A stretch of 64,000 nucleotides of DNA from contig CAVXHQ010000005.1 in the NCBI GenBank assembly GCA_963761735.1, forward strand, positions 124,001 to 188,000, read 5' to 3'. A model generated the notes under the pieces. The model was not told the origin of the DNA, ran no database searches, and saw only the letters and a program-made list of their open reading frames with translations. This DNA is from CAVXHQ01 sp963761735. Its GTDB lineage: Bacteria; Pseudomonadota; Alphaproteobacteria; Rhodobacterales; Rhodobacteraceae. A program made the position numbers and the translations under genes. This document shows, one piece after another, positions 33,862-42,916 of this stretch; positions within the stretch are counted from its first letter, which is position 1; each line of letters starts with the position of its first letter.

Positions 33862-35127
33862 CTAGGGGAACGCCGCCCCCGCGTAAAAAATCGAGACGGC
33901 ACCGAGGGCGGCGGCGAGAAGCGTGACGCCGATCCCCGCGCGCAGCCGCAAGAGCAGAATCGCCGACAAGGCGGCGAGGAAGACGGCGCGCAGATCGAGG
34001 GTGGTGACATCGGGCACCCACAACGACCACGGGCCGGGGGTGAGGTGATCGACGCGGGTAAACAGGACGTGCAGCGCAAACCACAGCGACAGGTTGAGAA
34101 TGACGCCCACGACGCAGGCGGTGATCGCCGCCAGCGCCGATGCGAGGCGCGGCGTCGCCGAAATGCGCTCGATGTAGGGCGCGCCCGCGAAGATCCACAA
34201 AAAGCACGGCACGAAGGTGACCCACAGGGTCAGCAGACCGGCGGCAAATCCCAGCGCCAGCCCCCCCGCGCCATAGCCCGCCAGGAACCCCACGAACTGT
34301 GTCACGAGGATCAGGGGACCGGGCGTCGCTTCGGCCAGACCGAGACCGTCGAGCATCTGACCCGCCGTCAACCAGCCCGAGCTCGCGACCACGTCCTGCG
34401 CCATATACGCCAGCCCCGCATAGGCGCCGCCGAACGACACGACGGCGAGGCGCGAGAAGAACCAGCCGATGTCGGCGAGGATCTGCGGGCCGAGGGCACT
34501 GACAAGGCCGAGGGGGACCAGCCAGAGGCAAAGGCCCGCAGCGACCGTCCGGAATGTTCGCGGCAGCGCCGCAGGCGAGGGGACCGCCCGCGCGCCGGCG
34601 GTGGATGCCGTGGCAAAGCCCCACAGGGCGGCGGCGGCGACGATAACGGGGAACGGCACCGCGAAAAAGAAGATCGCGGCAAAAGCGATCCCGGCCGGCA
34701 GCCAGTGTGCCGTGCCTTTCAGGGCGCGGCGCGCGACCTTCATCAGCGCATCCAGCACGATGACCAGCACCGCCGCCTTCACCCCCGCGAACAGCACCTG
34801 CACCAGCGGCACCGCGCCGTAGACCACATAGACCAGGGCCAGCGCGAATATCACCAGCGCACCGGGGCCGACAAACAACAGCCCCGCCACCAGCCCGCCC
34901 CCGAGGCCGCGCAGACGCCAGCCTGCATAGGTTGCAAGCTGCATCGCCTCGGGCCCCGGCAGCAGCATGCAGAACCCCAGCGCGTCGAGGAACTGCCGCT
35001 CGGTCAGCCAGCGTTTCTCGTCGACCAGCGTCCGGTGCATCAGCGCGATCTGCGCCGCCGGGCCGCCAAAGGACAACAGGCCGATCCGCAGGAAGGTGCG
35101 GAACAGATCACCCGCAGACACGGTCAT
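33862..35127 (-). CDS. chrA: Chromate transporter ChrA, two-domain
   Basis: This inner-membrane protein of 421 residues belongs to the CHR family (chromate efflux). The two homologous halves each hold the CHR signature. The first half has LLSFGGPAAQIALMHR and LLPGPEAMQLATYAGWR; the second has VVSFGGAYAGLAYMAQ and LAEATPGPLILVTQFVGF. About ten to twelve hydrophobic segments are visible. The start is ATG 35127, where similarity begins. It lies between rplY and pth, which are normally neighbours, so it has probably been inserted here. Substrate by family is chromate; sulfate-like anions are possible. Confidence 0.92.
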   Translation of the reverse strand: MTVSAGDLFRTFLRIGLLSFGGPAAQIALMHRTLVDEKRWLTERQFLDALGFCMLLPGPEAMQLATYAGWRLRGLGGGLVAGLLFVGPGALVIFALALVYVVYGAVPLVQVLFAGVKAAVLVIVLDALMKVARRALKGTAHWLPAGIAFAAIFFFAVPFPVIVAAAALWGFATASTAGARAVPSPAALPRTFRTVAAGLCLWLVPLGLVSALGPQILADIGWFFSRLAVVSFGGAYAGLAYMAQDVVASSGWLTAGQMLDGLGLAEATPGPLILVTQFVGFLAGYGAGGLALGFAAGLLTLWVTFVPCFLWIFAGAPYIERISATPRLASALAAITACVVGVILNLSLWFALHVLFTRVDHLTPGPWSLWVPDVTTLDLRAVFLAALSAILLLRLRAGIGVTLLAAALGAVSIFYAGAAFP

Positions 35128-35179
35128 GCGCCGCCCCTGTCCTGGGCCCCGTCCGGTCAGGACGGAGCGTGGTCCGCGA

Positions 35180-35833
35180 TCAATCGTCGGCGGCGTCCGC
35201 GTCGGTTGTCGGCACCTCGTCGGCGGCGGTCTCGTCGTCGTTCGCATCGCCGGCAGAGCGCAGGGCGGAGGGGGCCGAGATATTGGCGATCACGACATCG
35301 CGTTCGATCACCGGCTTGGCGCCCTTGGGCAGGGTGATCGCGCTCATGTGCACGGTATCGCCGACGTCGAGGCCGGTCAGATCGACCACCAGACGCTCGG
35401 GGATGTCGCTGGCGAGCACGTTCAGTTCGACTTCGTTGCGCACGACCGTCAGCACGCCGCCCAGCTTGATGCCGGGAGCCGCCGTGTGGTTCTCGAATTC
35501 GATGCCGATGAACAGGTTCACCCGGCTCGTCCGCTTGAGACGCATGAAATCGACGTGGCGCGGCAGGTCCTTGACCACGTCGCGCTGCACAGAGCGGCAG
35601 ATGACGCGGACGTCGTCCATGCCGTCGACCTTCAGGTTGAACAGCGTCGACAGGAAACGGCCCTGTTTCAGACGCTTGAACAGCGCGTTGTATTCCAGGT
35701 TGATCGGTTGCGGGTCGACGCCGCCGCCATAGACGATGCCAGGTACGTCGCCGTCACGGCGAGCTTGGCGGGCGGCCCCCTTGCCTGTCCCCGCGCGCAC
35801 CTTGGCGACAAGATCCGGGATCTCTCCAGCCAT
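35180..35833 (-). CDS. rplY: 50S ribosomal protein L25/Ctc
   Basis: The 217-residue protein is the long (CTC/TL5) form of L25, which binds 5S rRNA. The N-terminal L25 domain occupies about residues 1-95 (GKGAARQARRDGDVPGIVYGGG is visible near 15-37). The TL5 beta domain follows to about residue 185 (DLTGLDVGDTVHMSAI-LP). The last 30 residues are an Asp/Ala/Glu-rich acidic tail. The start at 35833 (MAGEIPDL) matches the family. It is probably the first gene of a minus-strand unit rplY-chrA-pth-DUF2237. Confidence 0.95.
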   Translation of the reverse strand: MAGEIPDLVAKVRAGTGKGAARQARRDGDVPGIVYGGGVDPQPINLEYNALFKRLKQGRFLSTLFNLKVDGMDDVRVICRSVQRDVVKDLPRHVDFMRLKRTSRVNLFIGIEFENHTAAPGIKLGGVLTVVRNEVELNVLASDIPERLVVDLTGLDVGDTVHMSAITLPKGAKPVIERDVVIANISAPSALRSAGDANDDETAADEVPTTDADAADD

Positions 35834-35972
35834 AGTGATATTCCTTATGTTGTGGCCATCCTCCAAGGGTGTACGGCCGTGAAGACCGCGCCATAGCCGC
35901 AAACGGGCCGTTTGGGAAGCCGGGAAACGCCCACGGGACGGGGTTTTGCTCCGCGTCGGCGCGAAATTTGCC

Positions 35973-37871
35973 CTAATCGGGCACCAGCCACATCGCGCCA
36001 TAGGGCGGCACGACGATCTGTCCTTGAGTCAGGGCAAGGGCCGCCCCGGTCAGGCAATCGGTATAGGCCGGCACGGGGTCAAGTTTCAGCGCCCAGGGCG
36101 TTACCTTTTGCGCCAGTTCGGTAAAGTTGAACAGGCAGACCGCGCAGGTATCGTCGGCCTGCCGTTCCATCACGAAGAGTGCGGTGTTTGCCACGTCGCG
36201 GACCAGCGTCGGCACATGCCCGGCCAGTTGCGGCGTGGATTTGCGCGCCGCCATGATCGCGCGGGTGCCGTTCAGGATGCGTGCCGCCGGCCCGGTCGGC
36301 GCGCGCGCCGTTTCCCAGTCCATCATCGGCCGCTGCATCCAGCGTCCGTCGCCTGCCAATGCCGGATCGTCCAGATAGGCGGCGTCGTTCAGCATCCCGA
36401 TCTCGTCGCCCATGTACAGCAGGGGGATGCCGCCATAGCTCGCCATCAGGGCGGTGCCCATCAGGATGCGCGCCACGGCAAGATCGGTCTGCGCGGTGTC
36501 GCCGCGTTCCATCGCGGCTTCGAGGCCCGCGAGCGAGGCGAAGGTGCCGTTGGTGCGCCGGTCGCCGGTTTCCGTGTTGACCTGAAAATCGGCGCCGCGC
36601 GCGAAACTCATGGCAAATCGCCCGGCATAGAAATCCGCGAGGAACCGGCGGTGCGGCGCGGCCTGCATCGGCGGGTGCCGGGCGGCATCCGCGTCGGTGA
36701 TCGCCCAGCCGATGTCGTCGTGACAGCGGATATAGGTGGCCCAGCCCGCGCGCGGAAAGCGGGCGGGGAAGTGATCGCGCATCACCTGCGTCATCAGCGC
36801 GGTATCGCGCGACGCCAGCGCCGACCAGAACTGCACCATGAGCGAATTCTGATAGGCCAGATGGCTGACGCGCCCCGCCTTTGGCCCGACCCCCAGATAG
36901 GGCACAAGCTGGTCGGGTGCCACGATCGCCTCGGCCTTGTGGATCACTGCCGGGGCCGCCACCCGCATCGCGGCGGCCAGCGCCTGAAGGATATCGTGGA
37001 CCTGCGGCAGGTTCTGACAGGTCGTGCCCATCCGTTTCCACATGAAGGCCACGGCATCCAGTCGCAGCACCTCGACGCCGCGATTGGCGAGGTACAGCAT
37101 GGTGTCGAGCACGGCGAGGAACACCTCTTCGTTGGCCCAGTTCAGATCCCATTGAAAGGTGTTGAACGTGGTCCAGACCCATGTGTCGCTGGCGGGATCG
37201 TGGGTGAAATTGCCGGGCGCCTGATCGGGGAACACCTCGAGCAGGCTCTGCTCGTAGGCGTCGGGCACGGTGCGGTCCGGGTACATCAGGTAGAAATCGC
37301 GGTAGAACGGATCGCCCGCGCGCGCCTTTCGCGCCCAGTCGTGCTCGGCGGCGGTGTGGTTGAGGACCATGTCGATGCAGGGTGAAATGCCCGCCTCGCG
37401 CAGGGCCGTGGCCGTCTGCTCGAACGCGTCCATTGTGCCCAGCCGCGGATCGAGGGCGCGGTAATCGGTCACGGCATAGCCACCGTCGTTCGCGCCGTCG
37501 CGGGGTTTCAGACAGGGCATCATGTGGGCATAGGTGACGCCCAGCGACGTCAGCCAGTCGATGTGCCGCGGCACGTCCGCGACGCCCCCCGCAAACCGGT
37601 CGATGTAGAACACATAGGCGACCATCTCGTGACTCAGGAACCACTCGGGGTCGAGGTCGCGCCGCAGATCGAGGGCCCTGAGGGCGGCGGGCCGCACGCC
37701 CGATGCCTGCGCCAGCAGGTGTTTGAGGCGCGACAGCAGCGTCGTGGTATCGGGCCCGTACAGCCGCCGCAGCGGACCCTTGAGGTCTTTCAGCCCGCGC
37801 TGCCAGCGCAGCTCGAACAGGTCGGCGTCCGACAGCGCAGGTGCCGATGCGGCGGGGGTCTTGGCGGTCAT
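35973..37871 (-). CDS. Amylosucrase-like glycoside hydrolase family 13 enzyme
   Basis: This 632-residue protein closely follows Neisseria amylosucrase. An N-terminal helical domain of about 90 residues comes first, then FYIDRFAGGVADV, THMMP-type AHMMPCLKPRDGANDGGYAV, and MVLNHTAAEHDWA (region I). The nucleophile block is EVLRLDAVAF near residue 270, the acid/base KAEAIVAPDQ near 312, and CHDDIGWAI is region IV. Amylosucrase transfers glucose from sucrose to an alpha-1,4-glucan. Sucrose hydrolase is an alternative. It shows no signal peptide. lldD lies 18 bp upstream on the same strand. Confidence 0.87.
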   Translation of the reverse strand: MTAKTPAASAPALSDADLFELRWQRGLKDLKGPLRRLYGPDTTTLLSRLKHLLAQASGVRPAALRALDLRRDLDPEWFLSHEMVAYVFYIDRFAGGVADVPRHIDWLTSLGVTYAHMMPCLKPRDGANDGGYAVTDYRALDPRLGTMDAFEQTATALREAGISPCIDMVLNHTAAEHDWARKARAGDPFYRDFYLMYPDRTVPDAYEQSLLEVFPDQAPGNFTHDPASDTWVWTTFNTFQWDLNWANEEVFLAVLDTMLYLANRGVEVLRLDAVAFMWKRMGTTCQNLPQVHDILQALAAAMRVAAPAVIHKAEAIVAPDQLVPYLGVGPKAGRVSHLAYQNSLMVQFWSALASRDTALMTQVMRDHFPARFPRAGWATYIRCHDDIGWAITDADAARHPPMQAAPHRRFLADFYAGRFAMSFARGADFQVNTETGDRRTNGTFASLAGLEAAMERGDTAQTDLAVARILMGTALMASYGGIPLLYMGDEIGMLNDAAYLDDPALAGDGRWMQRPMMDWETARAPTGPAARILNGTRAIMAARKSTPQLAGHVPTLVRDVANTALFVMERQADDTCAVCLFNFTELAQKVTPWALKLDPVPAYTDCLTGAALALTQGQIVVPPYGAMWLVPD

Positions 37872-37889
37872 ATCAGGCCCTCAACGGCG

Positions 37890-39068
37890 TCACTCGGCCC
37901 AGCGGCCTTCGAAATCCGCCGGGACACGCAACACATCGCGGTCCAGTGTCTTCACGTCGCGGCGTCCGCACAATGCCATCGTGGTGTCGAGTTCCTTGGC
38001 GATGACCTCGAGGGCCTTCGTCACGCCCTTTTGCCCCATCGCACCGAGGCCATAGATATAGGCCCGTCCGATCATCGTGCCCTTTGCCCCTATGGCGAGG
38101 GCCTTGAGGACGTCCTGACCGGAGCGGATACCCGAATCGAGCCAGATTTCCGTCCTGTCGCCCACCGCCTCGACGATCGGACCGAGCATCCGGATCGACG
38201 ACAGCGCCCCGTCGAGCTGCCGGCCGCCGTGGTTGCTCACGACGATCGCGTCGGCGCCGACCTCGACGGCCTTTTTCGCGTCTTCGACGTCGAGGATGCC
38301 CTTGAGGATCACCTGACCGTCCCACATCCGGCGCAGCTGCCGGATACGGTCCCAGTCGAGAGCATGATCGAAGGCCTCGGCGTTCCACGAGGTGAGCGAC
38401 GACGGGTCGGTGACGCCTTTGGCGTGGCCGACGATATTGCCGAAGAACCGCCGTTTGGTCTGCAACATCTCGAGGCCCCAGGGCACCTTGGTGGCCATGT
38501 TGGCGATGGATCTGACGGTCAGTTTCGGCGGCGCGGACAGGCCGTTCTTGAGGTCCTTGTGCCGCTGGCCCAGCAATTGCAGATCGACGGTGATGACGAT
38601 GGCAGAGCAGTTCGCGGCGCGGGCCCGGTCCATCAGGCGGCGCATGAAATCGTCGTCCTTCAGGGTATAGACCTGAAACCAGAACGGATGGTTCGTGGCC
38701 TCGGCCACATCCTCGATCGAACAGATCGACATCGTCGACAAGGTATAGGGCACGCCGAAATCGCGCGCGGCGCGGGCGGCCTTGATCTCGCCGTCGGCGG
38801 ATTGCATCCCCGTCATGCCCACCGGCGCGAGGGCGACGGGCATCGCCACATCCTGACCGATCATCTGTGATTTCAGGGTGCGGTTGGTCATGTCGACGGC
38901 GATGCGCTGGCGCAGGCGGATCAGGTCGAAATCGGACGAATTCTCGCGAAACGTCTGTTCGGTCCACGAGCCGCTCTCGCAATAGTCGAAGAACATCTTC
39001 GGCACGCGGCGGCGATACAGACGGTAAAGATCGTCGATATTGGTGATCGTGGGCGTGAAAAACGACAT
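37890..39068 (-). CDS. lldD: FMN-dependent L-lactate dehydrogenase
   Basis: This 392-residue member of the FMN alpha-hydroxy acid dehydrogenase family oxidises L-lactate to pyruvate with electron transfer to the membrane. TLSTMSICSIEDVA, FWFQVY and VITVDLQLLGQRHKDLKNG lie in the first half. The active-site His is in VVSNHGGRQLDGA near residue 280. DSGIRSGQDVLKALAIGAKGTMIGRAY binds the FMN phosphate. The ATG at 39068 gives MSFFTPTITNIDDLY, the usual N-terminus. Related family members (glycolate or mandelate oxidases) cannot be fully excluded. Confidence 0.9.
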   Translation of the reverse strand: MSFFTPTITNIDDLYRLYRRRVPKMFFDYCESGSWTEQTFRENSSDFDLIRLRQRIAVDMTNRTLKSQMIGQDVAMPVALAPVGMTGMQSADGEIKAARAARDFGVPYTLSTMSICSIEDVAEATNHPFWFQVYTLKDDDFMRRLMDRARAANCSAIVITVDLQLLGQRHKDLKNGLSAPPKLTVRSIANMATKVPWGLEMLQTKRRFFGNIVGHAKGVTDPSSLTSWNAEAFDHALDWDRIRQLRRMWDGQVILKGILDVEDAKKAVEVGADAIVVSNHGGRQLDGALSSIRMLGPIVEAVGDRTEIWLDSGIRSGQDVLKALAIGAKGTMIGRAYIYGLGAMGQKGVTKALEVIAKELDTTMALCGRRDVKTLDRDVLRVPADFEGRWAE

Positions 39069-39168
39069 GGCGGTCCTGTTCCGGCGATACGGCGCAATCG
39101 TACCAAGCGAGGGCCGGGGCAACAATAGCGGCCGTCGTTCGACATGGGGTGGGGCTGTGGCGGCGGCG

Positions 39169-39972
39169 TCAGGCCGAATGGGCGCCCCGGGCAAGGTCGG
39201 CGACGAAGGCCAGCACCTCGGCCACCGGCTTGCCCCTGGCGATTTCGGCGACGATGGCCGATCCCACGACGCAGCCGTCGGCAACCCCGGCGATGGCCCG
39301 TGCCGCATCGGGCGTCCGGATGCCGAAGCCGACGATCACCGGCAGATCGGTTGCAGCCTTGATCCGCGCGACCTCGGGGGCGACGTCATCCGCCACCGCC
39401 GCCGCCGCGCCGGTGATGCCGGTGACGGAAACGTAATAGACAAAGCCGCTGGTGTTGGTCAGCACGCGTGGCAGGCGCGCGTCGTCCGTCGTCGGCGTCG
39501 CCAGCCGGATAAAATTGATGCCCGCCGCCTGTGCGGGAAGGCACAGCTCGGCGTCCTCCTCGGGCGGCAGGTCGACGACGATCAACCCATCGACACCCGC
39601 CTCCCTGGCCTCGGCAAGGAAACGGTCCACGCCGCGCGCATGGATCGGATTGTAATAGCCCATGATGACGACCGGCGTGGTTTCGTCGCGCGCACGCAGT
39701 TCGCGCACGATGTCGAGGGTGCGGGTCAGGGTCATACCGCCGGCAAGGGCGCGCTGCCCGGCCAGCTGGATCGTCTCGCCGTCGGCCATCGGATCGGTGA
39801 ACGGCAGACCCAGTTCGATGATGTCGACGCCCGCCCCCGGCAGGCCCAGAACGATGTCGCGCGCGGTGTCATAGTCGGGATCGCCCGCCATGACATAGGT
39901 GACGAAAGCCTTGCGGTTTTCGCGGCCAAGGCGGGCAAAGGTGTCGTCGATACGGGTTGTATGCCGGGTCAT
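39169..39972 (-). CDS. trpA: Tryptophan synthase, alpha subunit
   Basis: The enzyme cleaves indole-3-glycerol phosphate to indole, which passes to TrpB. The 267-residue TIM barrel contains FVTYVMAGDPDYDTA near the start and the catalytic Glu in IIELGLPFTDPMADG near residue 50. MGYYNPI and VDLPPEE (catalytic Asp) follow, with GFGIRTPDAARAIAG and GSAIV at the phosphate site. The start at 39972 is the ATG giving MTRHTTRIDDTF. It is transcribed opposite to trpF and trpB. It precedes lldD by 100 bp on the same strand. Confidence 0.96.
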   Translation of the reverse strand: MTRHTTRIDDTFARLGRENRKAFVTYVMAGDPDYDTARDIVLGLPGAGVDIIELGLPFTDPMADGETIQLAGQRALAGGMTLTRTLDIVRELRARDETTPVVIMGYYNPIHARGVDRFLAEAREAGVDGLIVVDLPPEEDAELCLPAQAAGINFIRLATPTTDDARLPRVLTNTSGFVYYVSVTGITGAAAAVADDVAPEVARIKAATDLPVIVGFGIRTPDAARAIAGVADGCVVGSAIVAEIARGKPVAEVLAFVADLARGAHSA

Positions 39973-40073
39973 GGAGCCGCGCCTTTCGGTCAGTGTCGGC
40001 AAGGTGTGCCAAGGCGGCGCACAAAGATCAATGGGCGGGGGAACCGGGACGGGGCCTGCCCGGTTACGCCTGC

Positions 40074-40265
40074 ATGAATTATATCCTCGCGCTCATCCTG
40101 CCGCCCATATCGGTCCTGCTTCTGGGCCGCCCGATCCTTGCGATCCTGATATTCCTGTTCTGGGTTCCGGCCATTATTTTCAGCGGTGGTCTGGGCCATC
40201 CGATGTTCGTGCTGCTGGCGTGGATTCTGATCTATCAGGACCACGCGGACGCCCGGCAAACCTGA
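40074..40265 (+). CDS. Small two-helix membrane protein, Pmp3/YqaE-like
   Basis: The 63-residue protein consists almost wholly of two hydrophobic helices (about 3-19 and 24-54), beginning MNYILALILPPISVLLLG. ILPP-SVLL after a short start and a hydrophobic second helix ending in a short polar tail is the layout of the Pmp3/YqaE family of stress-related membrane proteolipids, but residue identity is limited. The gene is divergent from trpA. A weak upstream site leaves the start somewhat uncertain. Confidence 0.6.
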   Translation: MNYILALILPPISVLLLGRPILAILIFLFWVPAIIFSGGLGHPMFVLLAWILIYQDHADARQT

Positions 40266-40370
40266 GCGGCGCGGCCAGACGACGGGTCAGCCCGGCGGTT
40301 TCGGGGGAGTTCTGGGAAACGCCCGGGCGGGCCGGATGTTGCCGGGCCTGGTCTTTGACGCCGCACCCGT

Positions 40371-40784
40371 TCAGGGGGCTTCGTCGGTCGTGATCATCCA
40401 GTGAATGCCGAACCTGTCCGTCACTATTCCGAAACCTTTCGCCCAGAACGTCGGTCCATAGGGCATCTTTGTCTTGCCGCCGTCGGACAGCCGCGCGAAC
40501 GCGGCGGCGGCCTCCTTGTCGGTCGGCAGGCTGACCATCACGTTGCAGCCATTCATCGGCTGGAAATTGCCCATGATGGCATCCGACATCAGGATCGTAC
40601 CGCCCGCCACGGCCATCGTGGCGTGCATGATCTTGCTCGCGGAACCGGGCGGCAATTCCATTTCCTCCGGCGGCATGTCGGAAAAACGCGATACATCGGG
40701 GGCGGGGGCGCCGAAAACGTCGACATAGGTGGCCAGTGCCTCGGCACAATTGCCGTCGAAAAACAGATAGGCAGATGCGGACAT
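40371..40784 (-). CDS. VOC-superfamily protein, PhnB/3-demethylubiquinone type
   Basis: This 137-residue glyoxalase-like protein starts MSASAYLFFDGNCAEALATYVDVFG, the usual PhnB-type N-terminus of paired beta-alpha-beta modules. KIMHATMAVAGGTILMSD and MPYGPTFWAKGFGIVTDRFGI--W are further family blocks. PhnB-like proteins often lack a known substrate; they are not phosphonate enzymes despite the name. It is convergent with the small membrane protein and divergent from ychF. Confidence 0.85.
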   Translation of the reverse strand: MSASAYLFFDGNCAEALATYVDVFGAPAPDVSRFSDMPPEEMELPPGSASKIMHATMAVAGGTILMSDAIMGNFQPMNGCNVMVSLPTDKEAAAAFARLSDGGKTKMPYGPTFWAKGFGIVTDRFGIHWMITTDEAP

Positions 40785-40913
40785 GGTGATTCTCCTGTTT
40801 CGAGCTGCGTCATTCTGCCACAGGTGTCTGCTGCGCCAAAGCTCTCGTGTCCCGCGCCTTGCGGTGCCGCGCCGCCCGGCCTAACTAGTGCCACTGAAAA
40901 CAGGAGTGTGCAC

Positions 40914-42011
40914 ATGGGCTTTCGCATGGGGATCGTCGGGCTGCCGAACGTCGGCAAATCGACGCTGTTCAACGCGCTGACGCGCACCGCCGCCGCACAG
41001 GCCGCGAATTTCCCGTTTTGCACTATCGAACCGAACGTGGGCGAGGTCGCCGTGCCCGACTCGCGCCTCGATACGCTGGCGCAGATCGGCAAATCGAAGT
41101 CGGTGATCCCGACGCGGATGACATTCGTCGACATCGCGGGTCTCGTGAAGGGCGCCAGCAAGGGCGAGGGCCTCGGCAACCAGTTCCTTGCCAACATCCG
41201 CGAAACCGACGCCATCGCCCACGTGCTGCGCTGTTTCGAGGACGGCGACGTGGTGCACGTCGACAACCGCGTCGATCCGGTCGCCGATGCCGCGACGATC
41301 GAGACCGAACTGATGCTGTCGGATCTGGAATCCATCGAGCGCAGGTTGCTCAACCTGTCGCGCAAGGTGCGCGGTGGCGACAAGGAGGCGGTGGATCAGG
41401 TGCGCCTGCTCGAGGCGGCGCAGGTGGCGCTGAACGACGGCCGGCCGGCCCGTACCGTCGAGGTTGCAGCCGACGACGCGCGTGCCTGGCGGATGCTGCA
41501 ACTCATCACCGCCAAACCGGTCCTGTATGTCTGCAACGTCGGGGAAAGTGCCGCGGCGACGGGCAATGCATTCTCCGCGAAGGTCGCGGAAATGGCCGCC
41601 GCCGAAGGCAACGCGCATGTCGTCATTTCCGCGCAGATCGAGGAAGAGATCAGCCAGCTGGACGTCGACGAGGCGCAGATGTTCCTTGACGAAATGGGGC
41701 TTGAGGAGGCCGGTCTCGACCGCCTGATCCGCGCGGGCTACGAACTCTTGAACCTTGCGACCTATTTCACCGTCGGCCCGAAAGAGGCCCGCGCCTGGAC
41801 GATCCCCGAAGGCGCGCTGGCGCCGCAGGCGGCGGGTGTGATCCACGGCGATTTCGAACGCGGGTTCATCCGCGCCGAGACCATCGCCTACGGCGATTTC
41901 GTGTCGCTGGGCGGCGAGGCACCGGCGAAAGAGGCGGGCAAGATGCGCGCCGAAGGGAAGACCTACCGGGTGAAGGACGGGGACGTGTTGCACTTTTTGT
42001 TCAACACCTGA
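40914..42011 (+). CDS. ychF: Ribosome-binding ATPase YchF (Obg-like)
   Basis: This 365-residue P-loop protein of the OLA1/YchF group hydrolyses ATP rather than GTP, binds ribosomes and is linked to translation and oxidative stress. GIVGLPNVGKSTLFNALT (residues 6-23), FPFCTIEPNVG (switch), DIAGLVKGASKGEGLGN and the unusual NVGE in place of NKxD mark the family. A TGS domain closes the protein (RAWTIPEGALAPQAAGVIHGDFERGFI). CAGGAG precedes the ATG. The frame upstream of 40914 is not part of the gene. Confidence 0.96.
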   Translation: MGFRMGIVGLPNVGKSTLFNALTRTAAAQAANFPFCTIEPNVGEVAVPDSRLDTLAQIGKSKSVIPTRMTFVDIAGLVKGASKGEGLGNQFLANIRETDAIAHVLRCFEDGDVVHVDNRVDPVADAATIETELMLSDLESIERRLLNLSRKVRGGDKEAVDQVRLLEAAQVALNDGRPARTVEVAADDARAWRMLQLITAKPVLYVCNVGESAAATGNAFSAKVAEMAAAEGNAHVVISAQIEEEISQLDVDEAQMFLDEMGLEEAGLDRLIRAGYELLNLATYFTVGPKEARAWTIPEGALAPQAAGVIHGDFERGFIRAETIAYGDFVSLGGEAPAKEAGKMRAEGKTYRVKDGDVLHFLFNT

Positions 42012-42048
42012 GGTTGCGGCGATGGGGGGAGCGAGGGGCCGGCCCCGT

Positions 42049-42084
42049 CGCCATCGGGCTTGAACCGATGGCGCTCCGATGGCG
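42049..42084. repeat. Hairpin with a third copy of its arm, after ychF
   Basis: CGCCATCGG at 42049-42057 pairs perfectly with CCGATGGCG at 42065-42073. CCGATGGCG then occurs once more at 42076-42084, so two alternative stems are possible. The T-rich element at 42096 follows. Together they may terminate ychF transcription. Confidence 0.55.
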
Positions 42085-42085
42085 A

Positions 42086-42116
42086 CCTCCCCGGGATATT
42101 TTTTGCAGGATGAGAG
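42086..42116 (+). repeat. GC block plus GATATTTTTT intergenic element, copy 2
   Basis: CCTCCCCGGGATATTTTTTG is followed by CAGGATGAGAG. This resembles the element before lysA at 1831-1860 in order and sequence. A hairpin just upstream plus the T run suggests a terminator role for ychF. Confidence 0.45.
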
Positions 42117-42210
42117 GCAAGATTGGGGCCGGGCGGTCGTGGTGCCGATCCGGTCTTTACGGGGTCTGCGAGGCGCGGCTAGGGTGCGCGCGTCCGAAAA
42201 GGGGAACCGC

Positions 42211-42897
42211 ATGAAACGCTCGACGATCAATGACATCATGGCCGAGGCCGACACGATGATCCGCCATCACGGGTTTTCCCTGCCGCCCTGGGCCTATTGG
42301 ACGCCGGAAGAATTCGCCGCCAATGCCGACCGGGCGCGCCATGTCATCGACGCGCGCTGCGGCTGGGACATCACCGATTACGGCGCCGAACGCTATGACG
42401 AGATGGGCCTGTTCCTGTTCACCCTGCGCAACGGTCTGCAATCCGATCTGACGAAGGGCGGCGGCATGTGCTATGCCGAAAAGCTGTTGATTTCAAAGCA
42501 GGATCAGCTGTCGCCCATGCACACCCATGTCCTCAAGGCCGAGGATATCATCAACCGTGGCGGGGCCACGCTGGTGATCGAACTCTACGGGTCCGACGAC
42601 GCGGGAAAATTTGCCGACGACGCGGGCGGCACCGTGTGGTGCGACGGTATCGTGCGCGACTATGTCCCCGGCGAAAAGCTGAAGCTCGCCCCCGGCGAGA
42701 GCGTCACCTTGCGGCCCGGCGACTGGCACGCATTCTGGGGCGAGGGCGGCGATGTTCTCATCGGCGAGGTCAGCACGGTCAACGACGACGAGACCGACAA
42801 CATCTTTCGCGAGCCGATCGGGCGTTTCGCCGACATCGACGAGGACGTGGCCCCCAAACATCTGCTGGTGAGCGACTACCGCGCCCGCCTTGGCTGA
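42211..42897 (+). CDS. D-lyxose isomerase-type cupin protein
   Basis: This 228-residue protein resembles the D-lyxose/D-mannose isomerases of the cupin superfamily (enterobacterial YdaE/EcSI type). Metal ligands are visible as QLSPMHTHVLKAEDIINRGG near residues 100-119 (two His and a Glu) and a later His in RPGDWHAFWGEGG near residue 172. The ATG at 42211 is preceded by AAAAGGGG. The product of the reaction, D-xylulose, would enter the pentose pathway. It is followed directly by a glycerate kinase and a hydantoinase-like pair, suggesting a catabolic unit. Confidence 0.82.
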   Translation: MKRSTINDIMAEADTMIRHHGFSLPPWAYWTPEEFAANADRARHVIDARCGWDITDYGAERYDEMGLFLFTLRNGLQSDLTKGGGMCYAEKLLISKQDQLSPMHTHVLKAEDIINRGGATLVIELYGSDDAGKFADDAGGTVWCDGIVRDYVPGEKLKLAPGESVTLRPGDWHAFWGEGGDVLIGEVSTVNDDETDNIFREPIGRFADIDEDVAPKHLLVSDYRARLG

Positions 42898-42916
42898 GGT
42901 GCCCGCCTTGCCTGCG

